From Acuticoccus sediminis (GTDB lineage Bacteria; Pseudomonadota; Alphaproteobacteria; Rhizobiales; Amorphaceae), in NCBI RefSeq assembly GCF_003258595.1, contig NZ_QHHQ01000006.1, positions 1 through 64,000 on the forward strand: DNA of 64,000 nt, read 5' to 3'. Below, piece after piece: positions 1-7,615 of this stretch. Position 1 is the first letter of the stretch. The number at the start of each line of letters is the position of its first letter. A program made the position numbers and the translations under genes. The notes under the pieces are model-generated. The model was not told where the DNA came from. It worked only from the letters and a program-made list of their open reading frames with translations, and did not search any database.

Positions 1-1
1 C

Positions 2-2296
2 GGGGCCGCCCCGGCGCCGTCCACCGAGACGCCGGCGCCGGCGTCCGGGACGCCTGCCACGGCGGCCGGCGCAGCCGCGACCGAAGCGCCGGCCCCCGCG
101 ACGCCGCCCCCCGCTACGCCGGACCGTCCGGCGATCGCCGACTCCCCTCCGGCAGCGCCAGTCGGGACGCCTCCGGCGGCGACCGCGGACGCCCCGGCCC
201 CGGCCCCGGCCCCGGCCCCGGCTGCGGCGGCCGAGACGGCCACGACCACTCCTGCCGCCGGTGCGGTGCCCGCGACCCCCGCAGCGACCGAAACACCAAG
301 CCTGGCCGAGACGCCCGAGGACGTTGCGCCGCCGGTGCGCACGGTGGGGGTGCGCGAGATCGCGCCGCCGGCCGTCGAGACCGCGCCCGTCGAGAGCGCG
401 CCCCTCCGGACCGGGCCGGGAGAGACCGGGCCGGGAGAGACCGCACCCGGCGAGAGCGTCGCGGGAGCGGGCGCCGGGCGCGAGCCGGATCAGTCGATCA
501 TGGCGCTCCCCGTGCCCGACCCGACACCCGACACGGCTCCGCCCACCGAGCCCGCCGTCGCCGACGATGCGGCGCCCGAAACGGTCGCGCCCGTCGCGGC
601 CACCTCGCCGGAGGCCGACGAGGCCCCGGCCGGGACCGCCGTCGCCGCCGAACCGGCTCCCGCGCCGGACGCCGGGGCCGCACGCACCGAGCCCGCCCCG
701 GAGGCGGCGCAGGAGTCCGGGCCCGCCGGCGATGTCGCCGCGGACGAACCCGCCCGGCCGCCGCTCGCGGAGACCGAAGCCGCGCCGTCGTCCGACGATG
801 CCGAAACCGCCGCCGCGGCAGCGCCGCCGGCCGGGACCGACACGGACACGCCGGAAGCGGCCGCGCCCGATCTCGCCACGCAGGATCCGGCCGGACACGA
901 CGGGTCCGCGGCGAGCACCGCGGAGACGCAGGAGCCGGCCGGCGCGCTGCCCGGCGTCGCGCTCCCGGGTGCCGGCCTGCCGGGCGTTGCGCCGCCCGGA
1001 CCATCGCCGGACGGAACCGGAGCGGCGGACGCTTCGCCGGAGCCCCGCAGCGCGCCCCCCGGAATCCGGCGCAGCGAGCCGGCGCCCGCGCTCGCCATGG
1101 ACGTTCCCGAGGCCGCCGGCCAGGAGGACGGCGCCCGCCTGCGCGATCCGTTCGCGGCCGAGTTCGAAGAGGCCGCCACCCAGCGGTCCACGCCCGAGGA
1201 GCCCTACGGCCGCGAGGAGGACGCCATGTCGCGTCCCGTCGCCGTGGTGACGCGCTCCGCCCCCGCGACGACAGGGGAGTGGCCGGGCGATAATCTCGGC
1301 CCGTCGGAGCGACGTCCCGGGAACGAGCGCCGGGGCTTCCTGCCGATGCCCCTCGACACGCCGCCCATCGTCCCGCAGCAGGAGGGGCCGGGCGTCGTCG
1401 TGTCTTCGGCCTCGCCCTATTCCGGCTTCACCTCACAGATGGCGATCGACACGGCGAACGATCTCTCGCTGGCCGACTACGCCTACGGCGCCTACCAGCG
1501 CGGCCTCTACAGCACCGCCTTCCGTGTCGCCCTCAGGGCCGCCGCCGAGAACGAGCCGGCGGCCGCCGCGCTGATCGGCCGGCTCTATGAGGAGGCGAAC
1601 GGCGTCAACCAGGACTTCGCCAAGGCGGCCGGCTGGTACGCGGTCGCCGCCGACCTCGGCTCGGCCGAGGCGCAGACCCGCCTCGCCGGGATGCTGCTGA
1701 TGGGGCGGGGGGTGCCGAAGAACTCCGCCCGCGCGGCCGATGCCTTCGAGGCGGCGGCCAAGGAGGGCTCCGCCGATGCCGCGCACAGCCTCGCCCTGAT
1801 GCTGATCAAGGGCGAGGGCCGGCAGGAGGACCCGGGAGACGCGTTCCGCTACATGCTCCAGGCCGCCGAGGGCGGCATCGCCGACGCGCAGTACGCCGTC
1901 GCGGTGATGTACGAGGACGGGCGCGGCACGGCGCCGAACGACGTCGAGGCGACGCGGTGGTACGGCCGCGCGGCCGAGAACGGCGACCCGGCGGCGATGC
2001 TCACCTACGCCACGCGCGTCTTCAACGGGATCGGCGCCGACCGGGACGAGGCGACCGCCGCCTACTATCTCGAGGCGACCGCGCGGCGCGGCCTGCCGAC
2101 GGCGATGAACCGCTACGCGCGGGTGCTCGCCAACGGCCGCGGCGTGCAGCCCGATCCGGTCGAGGCGATCAAGTGGCACCTGATCGCCCGTCAGGCCGGT
2201 GTGTCGGACTTCTACCTCGACGGATACATGGGCGCGGCGGCGGCGAAAGATGTGGCCGAAGCGCGTCGGCGGGCCGCGGCCTTCATGGAGCGATAG
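2..2296 (+). CDS. Sel1-repeat protein with long disordered Pro/Ala-rich N-terminus (5' partial)
   Basis: The frame is open to the left edge, so the true start lies outside the window. About the first 450 visible residues are Ala/Pro/Thr/Glu-rich, low in complexity and presumably disordered. The last 265 or so residues hold about six Sel1-type helical repeats, seen as recurring motifs such as LYEEANGV, LMGRGVP, MYEDGRGT and LANGRGV spaced about 36 residues apart. Sel1 repeats mediate protein-protein contacts and in alphaproteobacteria often sit in envelope or polarity proteins. No signal peptide or membrane segment can be judged without the N-terminus. EF-P follows 132 bases downstream. The partner and exact role are unknown. 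Confidence 0.85.
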   Translation, partial: GAAPAPSTETPAPASGTPATAAGAAATEAPAPATPPPATPDRPAIADSPPAAPVGTPPAATADAPAPAPAPAPAAAAETATTTPAAGAVPATPAATETPSLAETPEDVAPPVRTVGVREIAPPAVETAPVESAPLRTGPGETGPGETAPGESVAGAGAGREPDQSIMALPVPDPTPDTAPPTEPAVADDAAPETVAPVAATSPEADEAPAGTAVAAEPAPAPDAGAARTEPAPEAAQESGPAGDVAADEPARPPLAETEAAPSSDDAETAAAAAPPAGTDTDTPEAAAPDLATQDPAGHDGSAASTAETQEPAGALPGVALPGAGLPGVAPPGPSPDGTGAADASPEPRSAPPGIRRSEPAPALAMDVPEAAGQEDGARLRDPFAAEFEEAATQRSTPEEPYGREEDAMSRPVAVVTRSAPATTGEWPGDNLGPSERRPGNERRGFLPMPLDTPPIVPQQEGPGVVVSSASPYSGFTSQMAIDTANDLSLADYAYGAYQRGLYSTAFRVALRAAAENEPAAAALIGRLYEEANGVNQDFAKAAGWYAVAADLGSAEAQTRLAGMLLMGRGVPKNSARAADAFEAAAKEGSADAAHSLALMLIKGEGRQEDPGDAFRYMLQAAEGGIADAQYAVAVMYEDGRGTAPNDVEATRWYGRAAENGDPAAMLTYATRVFNGIGADRDEATAAYYLEATARRGLPTAMNRYARVLANGRGVQPDPVEAIKWHLIARQAGVSDFYLDGYMGAAAAKDVAEARRRAAAFMER
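191..220 (+). repeat. In-frame hexanucleotide tandem repeat, (GCCCCG)x5
   Basis: Five perfect copies of gccccg lie inside the Sel1-protein gene and encode alternating Ala-Pro. The unit is a multiple of three, so copy-number slippage would change protein length without breaking the frame. Confidence 0.9.
410..454 (+). repeat. 15-bp tandem repeat encoding TGPGE units
   Basis: Two perfect copies of accgggccgggagag are followed by one degenerate copy. In the Sel1-protein frame they give TGPGE-TGPGE-TAPGE. This is another sign that the disordered region grows by in-frame duplication. Confidence 0.8.
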
Positions 2297-2428
2297 CGCT
2301 CCGGCTTGCGGTTCGTCGCAGCCTGTGGTTTTCGGGGCGCGTACGCCCGCGGCGGGTGGGTCCTGTCGCGGCGGCCTCGGCCGGGCGGCGGTCCGGCTCC
2401 CGGCGCTCCCGCCCTTTCAGGAACGGTC

Positions 2429-2992
2429 ATGAAGATCAACGGCAACGAAATTCGCCCCGGCAACGTGCTGGAGCATCAGAACTCCCTTTGGGCCGCTGTG
2501 AAGGTCCAGCACGTGAAACCGGGCAAGGGCGGCGCCTTCGCCCAGGTCGAGCTGAAGAACCTCCTCGACGGTCGCAAGCTCAACGAGCGCTTCCGCTCCG
2601 CCGACACCGTCGAGCGCGTGCGGCTGGAGCAGAAGGACTTCCAGTACCTCTACAAGCAAGGCGAGCAGCTCGTCTTCATGGACAACGACACCTACGAGCA
2701 GATGGAGCTGGCCGAGGACTTCGTCGGCGAACGCGCCGCGTTCCTGCAGGACGGGATGACCGTCACGGTGGAGATCTGGGAAGAGAAGCCGATCGGCATC
2801 ACCCTGCCGCAGCACGTCACGCTGGAGATCACCGAGGCCGATGCCGTGGTGAAGGGGCAGACGCAGTCCTCGTCCTACAAGCCGGCGGTGCTCGAGAACG
2901 GCGTGAAGGTGATGGTTCCCCCGTTCATCGAGGCGGGCGAGAAGATCATCGTCGACACCGAAGAAATCGCCTACGTCCGCCGCGCGGACTGA
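2429..2992 (+). CDS. efp: Elongation factor P
   Basis: EF-P binds ribosomes stalled at polyproline stretches and promotes peptide bond formation. The 187-residue length is standard. The protein begins [20 protein letters not shown], and the KOW-like N-domain carries the loop PGKGG with Lys33 at the position modified in many EF-Ps. The middle and C-terminal OB-like domains follow, ending in the typical AYVRRAD. I chose the ATG at 2429 over longer in-frame extensions because the protein starts there in the family. The polyproline-rich Sel1 protein just upstream is a plausible EF-P client, which is inference. Confidence 0.97.
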   Translation: MKINGNEIRPGNVLEHQNSLWAAVKVQHVKPGKGGAFAQVELKNLLDGRKLNERFRSADTVERVRLEQKDFQYLYKQGEQLVFMDNDTYEQMELAEDFVGERAAFLQDGMTVTVEIWEEKPIGITLPQHVTLEITEADAVVKGQTQSSSYKPAVLENGVKVMVPPFIEAGEKIIVDTEEIAYVRRAD

Positions 2993-3021
2993 CCTGCCCG
3001 CGCCCGCCGCGTGAGCGCATT

Positions 3022-3042
3022 CCCGCCGCCCCGGGCGGCGGG
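3022..3042. other. Stem-loop after efp
   Basis: A 9-bp perfect stem (cccgccgcc / ggcggcggg) with a 3-nt loop lies 30 bases after efp. No T-run follows on either strand, so it is at best a weak or Rho-assisted terminator or an RNA-stabilising hairpin. Confidence 0.4.
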
Positions 3043-3278
3043 GCCCGGCCAGCCGGTCCAGCGTGCCGCGCAGGCGCTGCACGGCGCGAGGCGGTTTGGC
3101 GACAGTGCCGGCCCCGGTCCGGAGCGTCATCCAGGGCCGCGCCCGTTCCGGCCGCAGCGATTGTGCCATGACTGATTTGCCTGTCGGTCGCGGCCCTGCG
3201 CCCTAAACTTTCCACGGCGTCACTGCATTGGGAGGTTGGGGCGCGGCGCCCCGCGATCTGAACCGGACATCGGCATCT

Positions 3279-3707
3279 ATGACAGGCTTCATCAGCAACA
3301 TGATCGTGGCAGGCACGCCCGGGACGTCCGGCGCAGCCAGGACGGTGTCCGCGCCGTCGGGGCAGCGCCCGTCCGGCGCGCCGTCCGCCGGTCTCCCCGC
3401 GGCAGCGGCCGGCGACGAGGTGGTGCCCGGCGTCGCGGCGAGCGCGGTGCCGGACGTCGCCGCGCTCGCGGTGACGCGCATTGCCGCCGCCCTTGCGAAG
3501 CCGCCGGAGCTTGTCCCGCAGCGGGAGCGGGACGGCGAGGAGCGCAAGCACGACGACCGGGAGCGCGAGCGGGTCGGCCCCTTCGGCCGGGCCAAGGAAG
3601 CCCGCTATACCGCCGGCCCCACCGTGCCGAGCGCGGTGCGCACCGAGGGCCTCAGCCTCGAGCTCAGGGAATATACCTCCTGGCACGGAGAGGCGGACGA
3701 CGACTGA
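3279..3707 (+). CDS. Hypothetical protein
   Basis: I do not recognise this 142-residue product. It starts MTGFISNMIVAGTPG at an ATG; a longer in-frame start exists at 3228. The first half is rich in Ala/Gly/Pro. A strongly charged stretch (ERDGEERKHDDRERER) follows, and the C-terminus (EGLSLELREYTSWHG) has a more ordinary composition. No membrane segment or signal peptide is evident. It lies between efp and the inositol monophosphatase gene on the same strand, with non-coding gaps of about 285 bases on each side. Sequence this GC-rich can hold spurious open frames, so the coding call is tentative. Confidence 0.45.
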   Translation: MTGFISNMIVAGTPGTSGAARTVSAPSGQRPSGAPSAGLPAAAAGDEVVPGVAASAVPDVAALAVTRIAAALAKPPELVPQRERDGEERKHDDRERERVGPFGRAKEARYTAGPTVPSAVRTEGLSLELREYTSWHGEADDD

Positions 3708-3990
3708 GCCATCCCCGCTCGTCCTGCGAGGGCCGGCAGCACCTGTCACGCGCCGATCCGGCCGGCTGCGCCGGCACCACCCGAGGCGGGCGTTGCGGGG
3801 CGGAAAATCCGAGCGCAATCAGGGCCGAGGGTGGCGCCCGGAGCTGCCGGCGGGTCCGCCTGGTGCCGAATTGCATGGCCCATCGAACCAAAAGACCGTT
3901 GATCTCGCCGCCGGTATGGCGCCATGGCAGTGGGGACAGGCCCGAGACGGGCCCCTTCCGGACACGCCCGAGACCAACGACAAGGATCCC

Positions 3991-4806
3991 ATGGCCCGCT
4001 CAGCGCTTCTCAACGTGATGGTGGCCGCCGCCGACAAGGCCGGCCGCTCCCTCGCCCGGGACTTCGGGGAGGTCGAAAACCTTCAGGTGTCGCGAAAGGG
4101 GCCTGCGGACTTCGTCTCCAAGGCCGACATGCGGGCCGAGGAGATCGTCTACCGCGAATTGTCCAAGGCCCGCCCGTCCTACGGCTTCCTCATGGAGGAG
4201 CGCGGCACGGTCGAGGGCTCGGACGGACAGCACCGCTGGATCGTCGACCCGCTCGACGGGACGACCAACTTCCTGCACGGCGTGCCGATCTTCGCGGTGT
4301 CGATCGCGCTGGAACGTCAGGGCGAGCTGGTGGCGGGCGTCGTCTACAACCCGGTGATGGACGAGCTCTACGTCGCCGAGAAGGGCAACGGTGCGTTCAT
4401 GAACGACCGGCGCCTGCGCGTGTCGGGTCGCACGGACCTCGCCGACTGCCTGATCGGCACGGGGCTTCCGTTCATGGGCCACGGCAACCAGGTACGCACG
4501 CTCTCGGAGCTGCAGCAGCTCTTCGGGCGCGTCGCGGGGATCCGGCGGCCGGGCGCGGCGGCGCTCGACCTCGCCTGGACGGCGGCGGGCCGCTACGACG
4601 GCTTCTGGGAGCACGACCTGAAGCCGTGGGACATGGCGGCGGGCATCGTCCTCATCCGCGAGGCGGGCGGCTTCGTCAGCGACGCCTCCGGGCGCGACAG
4701 GTTCTTCGAGACGGCGTCGGTCGTCGCGGGGAACGAGCAGGTGCACCGCTCGCTGCTGAAAATGGTGGATGCGGCGGGTCCCGCCAAAGCCGGCCCCCGC
4801 TCATAG
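3991..4806 (+). CDS. suhB: Inositol monophosphatase family protein (SuhB-like)
   Basis: This is a Mg-dependent phosphatase of the inositol monophosphatase/SuhB family, 271 residues, the usual size. Metal-site motifs are present: MEE at 68-70, WIVDPLDGTTNF from residue 83 (Asp86, Asp89, Thr91), and the C-terminal WDMAAG motif that supplies another metal-binding Asp. The likely substrate is myo-inositol-1-phosphate or a related sugar phosphate. SuhB members also have a role in rRNA transcription complexes in E. coli. Start is the ATG at 3991; upstream in-frame starts would add sequence unlike the family. Neighbours are efp upstream and the MotA/OmpA-like pair downstream. Confidence 0.93.
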   Translation: MARSALLNVMVAAADKAGRSLARDFGEVENLQVSRKGPADFVSKADMRAEEIVYRELSKARPSYGFLMEERGTVEGSDGQHRWIVDPLDGTTNFLHGVPIFAVSIALERQGELVAGVVYNPVMDELYVAEKGNGAFMNDRRLRVSGRTDLADCLIGTGLPFMGHGNQVRTLSELQQLFGRVAGIRRPGAAALDLAWTAAGRYDGFWEHDLKPWDMAAGIVLIREAGGFVSDASGRDRFFETASVVAGNEQVHRSLLKMVDAAGPAKAGPRS

Positions 4807-4914
4807 GGCATTCAGCTTCAATTGCCATTAAGGTGTTGAGTGTCGGCGCGAGAGGTCGCGTCGAACACTCCCTGAGGTTTTGATGAACCTCGAACTCGGC
4901 TACAGCGAGGCCCT

Positions 4915-5907
4915 ATGGCGCGCAATAAGGACCCTTATAAGCTGTCGACGCCGCAGGTGTACCTGTGGCGCATGGTTCTGTTCGTCATCCTGGTGGCGTT
5001 CCTGATCTTCATGCAGTTCGAGACCGTGACCGAGGCGTTCATGGCGAACCCGGTTCTCAACGGTCTCATCATCGCGGTCGGTGTGCTCGGTATCCTGCTG
5101 TCCGTCGTGATGGTGACGCGGCTCTTCCGCGAGATCGCCTGGGTGAACCGGTTCCGGACGGGGCAGCCGGCGCGCCGCCAGCCGGTGCTCCTGGCGCCGA
5201 TGGCGACGCTGCTGCGGGACGGCGTGGACGAGACGGTGATGAGCGCGGTGACGATGCGGGCGATGCTCGACACCATCGGCACCCGCCTCGACGAGAAGCG
5301 CGACATCCTGCGCTATCTCATCGGCCTCCTGGTCTTCCTCGGCCTGCTCGGCACCTTCTACGGCCTGTTGCAGACGGTGGGCTCCGTCGGCGCGACGATC
5401 CAGTCGCTGGACGTCACGTCCGGCGATTCGGCCGTGATCTTCCAGAACCTCAAGTCCGGTCTGGAGGCGCCGCTGGTGGGCATGGGGACGGCGTTCTCGT
5501 CCTCGCTGTTCGGTCTGACGGGCTCGCTCGTCGTCGGTTTCCTGGACCTCCAGGCCGGCCAGGCCCAGAACCGCTTCTACACCGAGCTCGAGGACTGGCT
5601 CTCGACCCTGACCGACATCGTCGACGATCTCGAGGGGACGGGGGTGTCGCAGGCGGCGCTGGACCTGCACCATTCGGTACAGCGCCTGTCGGAGGTCATC
5701 GCCGCCTCGGGCTCGGGCGGGATGGACCGGCAGACCGCCAAGGCGCTCGGAACGCTCGCCGAGGGGATCCAGGCGATCGTGAAGAACACGCGGCGGGAGC
5801 AGAAGGTGCTGATCGACTGGGCCGAGGCGCAGGGAGCGCAGAACGAGCGCATCGAGGAGCTTCTGGTGCGTCTCAACCGGGCTCTCGAGGCGGACGAGCG
5901 CGCGTAG
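4915..5907 (+). CDS. MotA/TolQ/ExbB-type proton channel protein
   Basis: A 330-residue inner-membrane protein of the MotA/TolQ/ExbB superfamily. Four likely membrane helices lie near residues 19-36, 48-68, 132-155 and 190-212. The long cytoplasmic loop between helices 2 and 3, and the Gly-rich channel helices (GLLGTFYGLLQ and GMGTAFSSSLFGL), are the hallmarks of this fold. A helical cytoplasmic tail of about 110 residues follows. The gene lies 29 bases before an OmpA-domain partner with the MotB architecture, so the two probably form one proton-driven stator-like complex. Flagellar genes are absent, so a flagellar role is not indicated. What it drives is unknown. Confidence 0.85.
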   Translation: MARNKDPYKLSTPQVYLWRMVLFVILVAFLIFMQFETVTEAFMANPVLNGLIIAVGVLGILLSVVMVTRLFREIAWVNRFRTGQPARRQPVLLAPMATLLRDGVDETVMSAVTMRAMLDTIGTRLDEKRDILRYLIGLLVFLGLLGTFYGLLQTVGSVGATIQSLDVTSGDSAVIFQNLKSGLEAPLVGMGTAFSSSLFGLTGSLVVGFLDLQAGQAQNRFYTELEDWLSTLTDIVDDLEGTGVSQAALDLHHSVQRLSEVIAASGSGGMDRQTAKALGTLAEGIQAIVKNTRREQKVLIDWAEAQGAQNERIEELLVRLNRALEADERA

Positions 5908-5936
5908 GCGCGCGGGCAACCTGAACGGGGGCGTCG

Positions 5937-6965
5937 ATGCCGCTATCACAACGCCGCCGCCGCGAGCAGCGGGCCGACTACTGGCCGGGCTTCGTGGACG
6001 CGATGGCGACGCTGCTGCTCGTCATCATCTTCCTGCTGTCGCTGTTCATGCTGTCGCAGTTCTTCCTGAGCCAGGAACTGTCGGGGCGGGAATCGGCGCT
6101 GGCGCGCCTCAACGCGCAGATCGCCGAGCTTTCCGACCTCCTCGCGCTGGAGCGGGCCGGCAACACGCAGCAGGAGGACGAGGTCTCGGCGATGACGGCG
6201 AGCCTCAACGCGCTGAAGTCGCAGCGCGACCAGCTCCAGGGGATCGTCGCGGGCGGCGACGAGCAGGACGCGGCGTCCGACGCCGAGGTGACGCGGCTGC
6301 GCGACCAGCTCCAGGAGGAGCAGGCGCTCGGCGCCGACGCCCTGTCGCGGGTGGCGCTCCTCAACCAGCAGCTCCGGGGCCTGCGGCAGCAGATCGCCGC
6401 GCTGGAGGAGGCGCTGGAGGCGTCCGAGTCGCAGGGCAAGGAGAGCCAGACGCGGCTCGCCGACCTCGGCCGGCGCCTCAACGTGGCGCTGGCCGAGCGG
6501 GTGCAGATCCTCAACCGCTTCCGCTCCGACTTCTTCGGGCGGCTGCGCGAGATCCTGGCGGAGCGGTCGGGGATCGAGGTGGTCGGCGACCGCTTCGTGT
6601 TCCAGTCCGAGGTGCTGTTCCCGTCAGGCTCGGACGCGCTGAACCCGGCGGGCCGGGACGAGATGGCGACGCTCGCGCGGGAGCTGATCGAGCTCGACGG
6701 CGAGATCCCCGACGACATCGACTGGGTGCTGCGGGTGGACGGGCACACGGACAAGCGTCCGATATCGGGCGGCCGCTTCCGTTCCAACTGGGACCTTTCG
6801 GCCGCTCGAGCGATCTCGGTGGTGCAGTACCTGATCGAGCAGGGCGTTCCGCCGCAGCGCCTGGTGGCGGCCGGCTTCGGCGAGTTCAATCCGCTGGTCG
6901 ACGAGGACACGCCGGAGGCCTACGAGCGCAACCGCCGCATCGAGCTCAAGCTGACCGAGCGCTGA
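5937..6965 (+). CDS. MotB-like OmpA-domain peptidoglycan-binding protein
   Basis: This 342-residue protein has the MotB layout. There is a short cytoplasmic N-terminus, then one membrane helix at about 19-43 that begins GFVDAMATLLL, with Asp21 at the position of the proton-carrying Asp of MotB. A long coiled coil spans about 50-190, and a C-terminal OmpA peptidoglycan-binding domain spans about 215-340, with motifs VDGHTD (268-272), NWDLSAARA and RNRRIEL. It pairs with the upstream MotA/ExbB-like protein. The coiled coil would span part of the periplasm. The role is probably envelope-related force transfer, which is inference. Confidence 0.87.
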   Translation: MPLSQRRRREQRADYWPGFVDAMATLLLVIIFLLSLFMLSQFFLSQELSGRESALARLNAQIAELSDLLALERAGNTQQEDEVSAMTASLNALKSQRDQLQGIVAGGDEQDAASDAEVTRLRDQLQEEQALGADALSRVALLNQQLRGLRQQIAALEEALEASESQGKESQTRLADLGRRLNVALAERVQILNRFRSDFFGRLREILAERSGIEVVGDRFVFQSEVLFPSGSDALNPAGRDEMATLARELIELDGEIPDDIDWVLRVDGHTDKRPISGGRFRSNWDLSAARAISVVQYLIEQGVPPQRLVAAGFGEFNPLVDEDTPEAYERNRRIELKLTER

Positions 6966-7006
6966 CGCCCGGCACCCCGCGGGCCCCTCCTGCGAGGCCC
7001 GAGGGA

Positions 7007-7066
7007 TGCGGCCGGGTCAAGGGCGCGCGCAGCGCGGGCGAAGCCTTCACCCTTGACGCGGCCGCA
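7007..7066. repeat. Hairpin 1 of intergenic array
   Basis: Arms 7007-7023 and 7050-7066 pair at 16 of 17 positions (tgcggccgggtcaaggg against cccttgacgcggccgca), with a 26-base loop. There is no T-run, so it does not look like a simple terminator. It is the first of three consecutive hairpins in this gap. Confidence 0.75.
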
Positions 7067-7084
7067 GCCCGACCGAGGCTGGAT

Positions 7085-7138
7085 CAGGTGTTCAGCTCAG
7101 TCGACCGCCACTTCGCGGTCGTCTGATCTGAACGCCTG
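7085..7138. repeat. Hairpin 2 of intergenic array (24-nt arms)
   Basis: Arms 7085-7108 and 7115-7138 flank the 6-base loop cacttc. Of 24 positions, 21 are Watson-Crick pairs, one is G-T, and two are mismatches (7096/7127 and 7101/7122). An almost perfect palindrome of this length is unlikely to arise by chance. It may be a REP- or MITE-like mobile palindrome or a folded RNA. Confidence 0.8.
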
Positions 7139-7147
7139 CCCGCCGGC

Positions 7148-7190
7148 GAGGCGGGGGAGCGCGAGGGGGAACTCCCTCGCACTCGGCCTC
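7148..7190. repeat. Hairpin 3 of intergenic array
   Basis: The inner stem gcgaggg / ccctcgc (7161-7167 with 7174-7180) has the 6-base loop ggaact. It extends through gag/ctc and then gaggc/gcctc, separated by small internal loops. It follows hairpin 2 directly, in the gap between two convergent genes. Confidence 0.6.
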
Positions 7191-7241
7191 TCATCGCGCC
7201 GCGACGCCGGCGGCGGGGCGGGGCGCCTCCGCCTTCAATGT

Positions 7242-7577
7242 TCAATGCCCGGCGATGTTCGAGAACACGTTGATCACCACGACGCCGGCGACGATGAGGC
7301 CGACCCCCGCGAGCGCTCCGGTATCGAGGGCCTGACCGAAGCGCAGCCACGCGATGAGCGAGATCAGGACGATCCCGAGCCCCGACCAGATGGCGTAGAC
7401 GACGCCGGTGGGCAGGACCCGCATCGGCACCGAGAGGCAGGCGAAGCAGACCGTGTAGCCGACGACGGTGATGACGGTCGGCACGGCGCGGGTGAGGCTC
7501 CCGGACCGCGAGAGGGCGAGCGTCGCGATGACTTCGGCGACGATGGCGAGGGTGAGGAAGGCGTAGGCTTTGAACAC
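7242..7577 (-). CDS. SMR-family multidrug efflux protein (EmrE/SugE-like)
   Basis: This small multidrug resistance transporter is 111 residues long with four membrane helices. It exchanges protons for cationic or guanidinium-type substrates as a dimer in the inner membrane. The essential membrane glutamate is Glu15 in AIVAEVIATLALS, and the family motif YAIWSGLGIV is present. The only workable start is a GTG at 7577 giving MFKAYAFLTLAIVAEV. It lies 38 bases downstream of the ABC exporter gene on the same strand, so the two are probably co-transcribed export functions. EmrE-like and SugE/Gdx-like members cannot be told apart with certainty by eye. Confidence 0.9.
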   Translation of the reverse strand: MFKAYAFLTLAIVAEVIATLALSRSGSLTRAVPTVITVVGYTVCFACLSVPMRVLPTGVVYAIWSGLGIVLISLIAWLRFGQALDTGALAGVGLIVAGVVVINVFSNIAGH

Positions 7578-7615
7578 CGGTCTGGCTGTGCCCCCGGGGA
7601 GGGGCGGCGTCAATC

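Noticed and set aside
490-1191. Long antisense frames under the Sel1 gene
   Set aside because: The mirror of an Ala/Pro/Glu-rich coding region, with no independent motif or ribosome site. The same applies to most other antisense frames in the window.
2306-2428. N-terminal extension of EF-P
   Set aside because: EF-P homologues start at the ATG at 2429. The upstream codons are Gly/Arg-rich non-coding-like sequence.
4915-6965. MotA/MotB-like pair as part of a Zorya-type phage-defence system
   Set aside because: Zorya needs ZorC/ZorD or ZorE genes next to ZorAB. Here the neighbours are an inositol phosphatase and non-coding DNA, and the protein lengths do not match.
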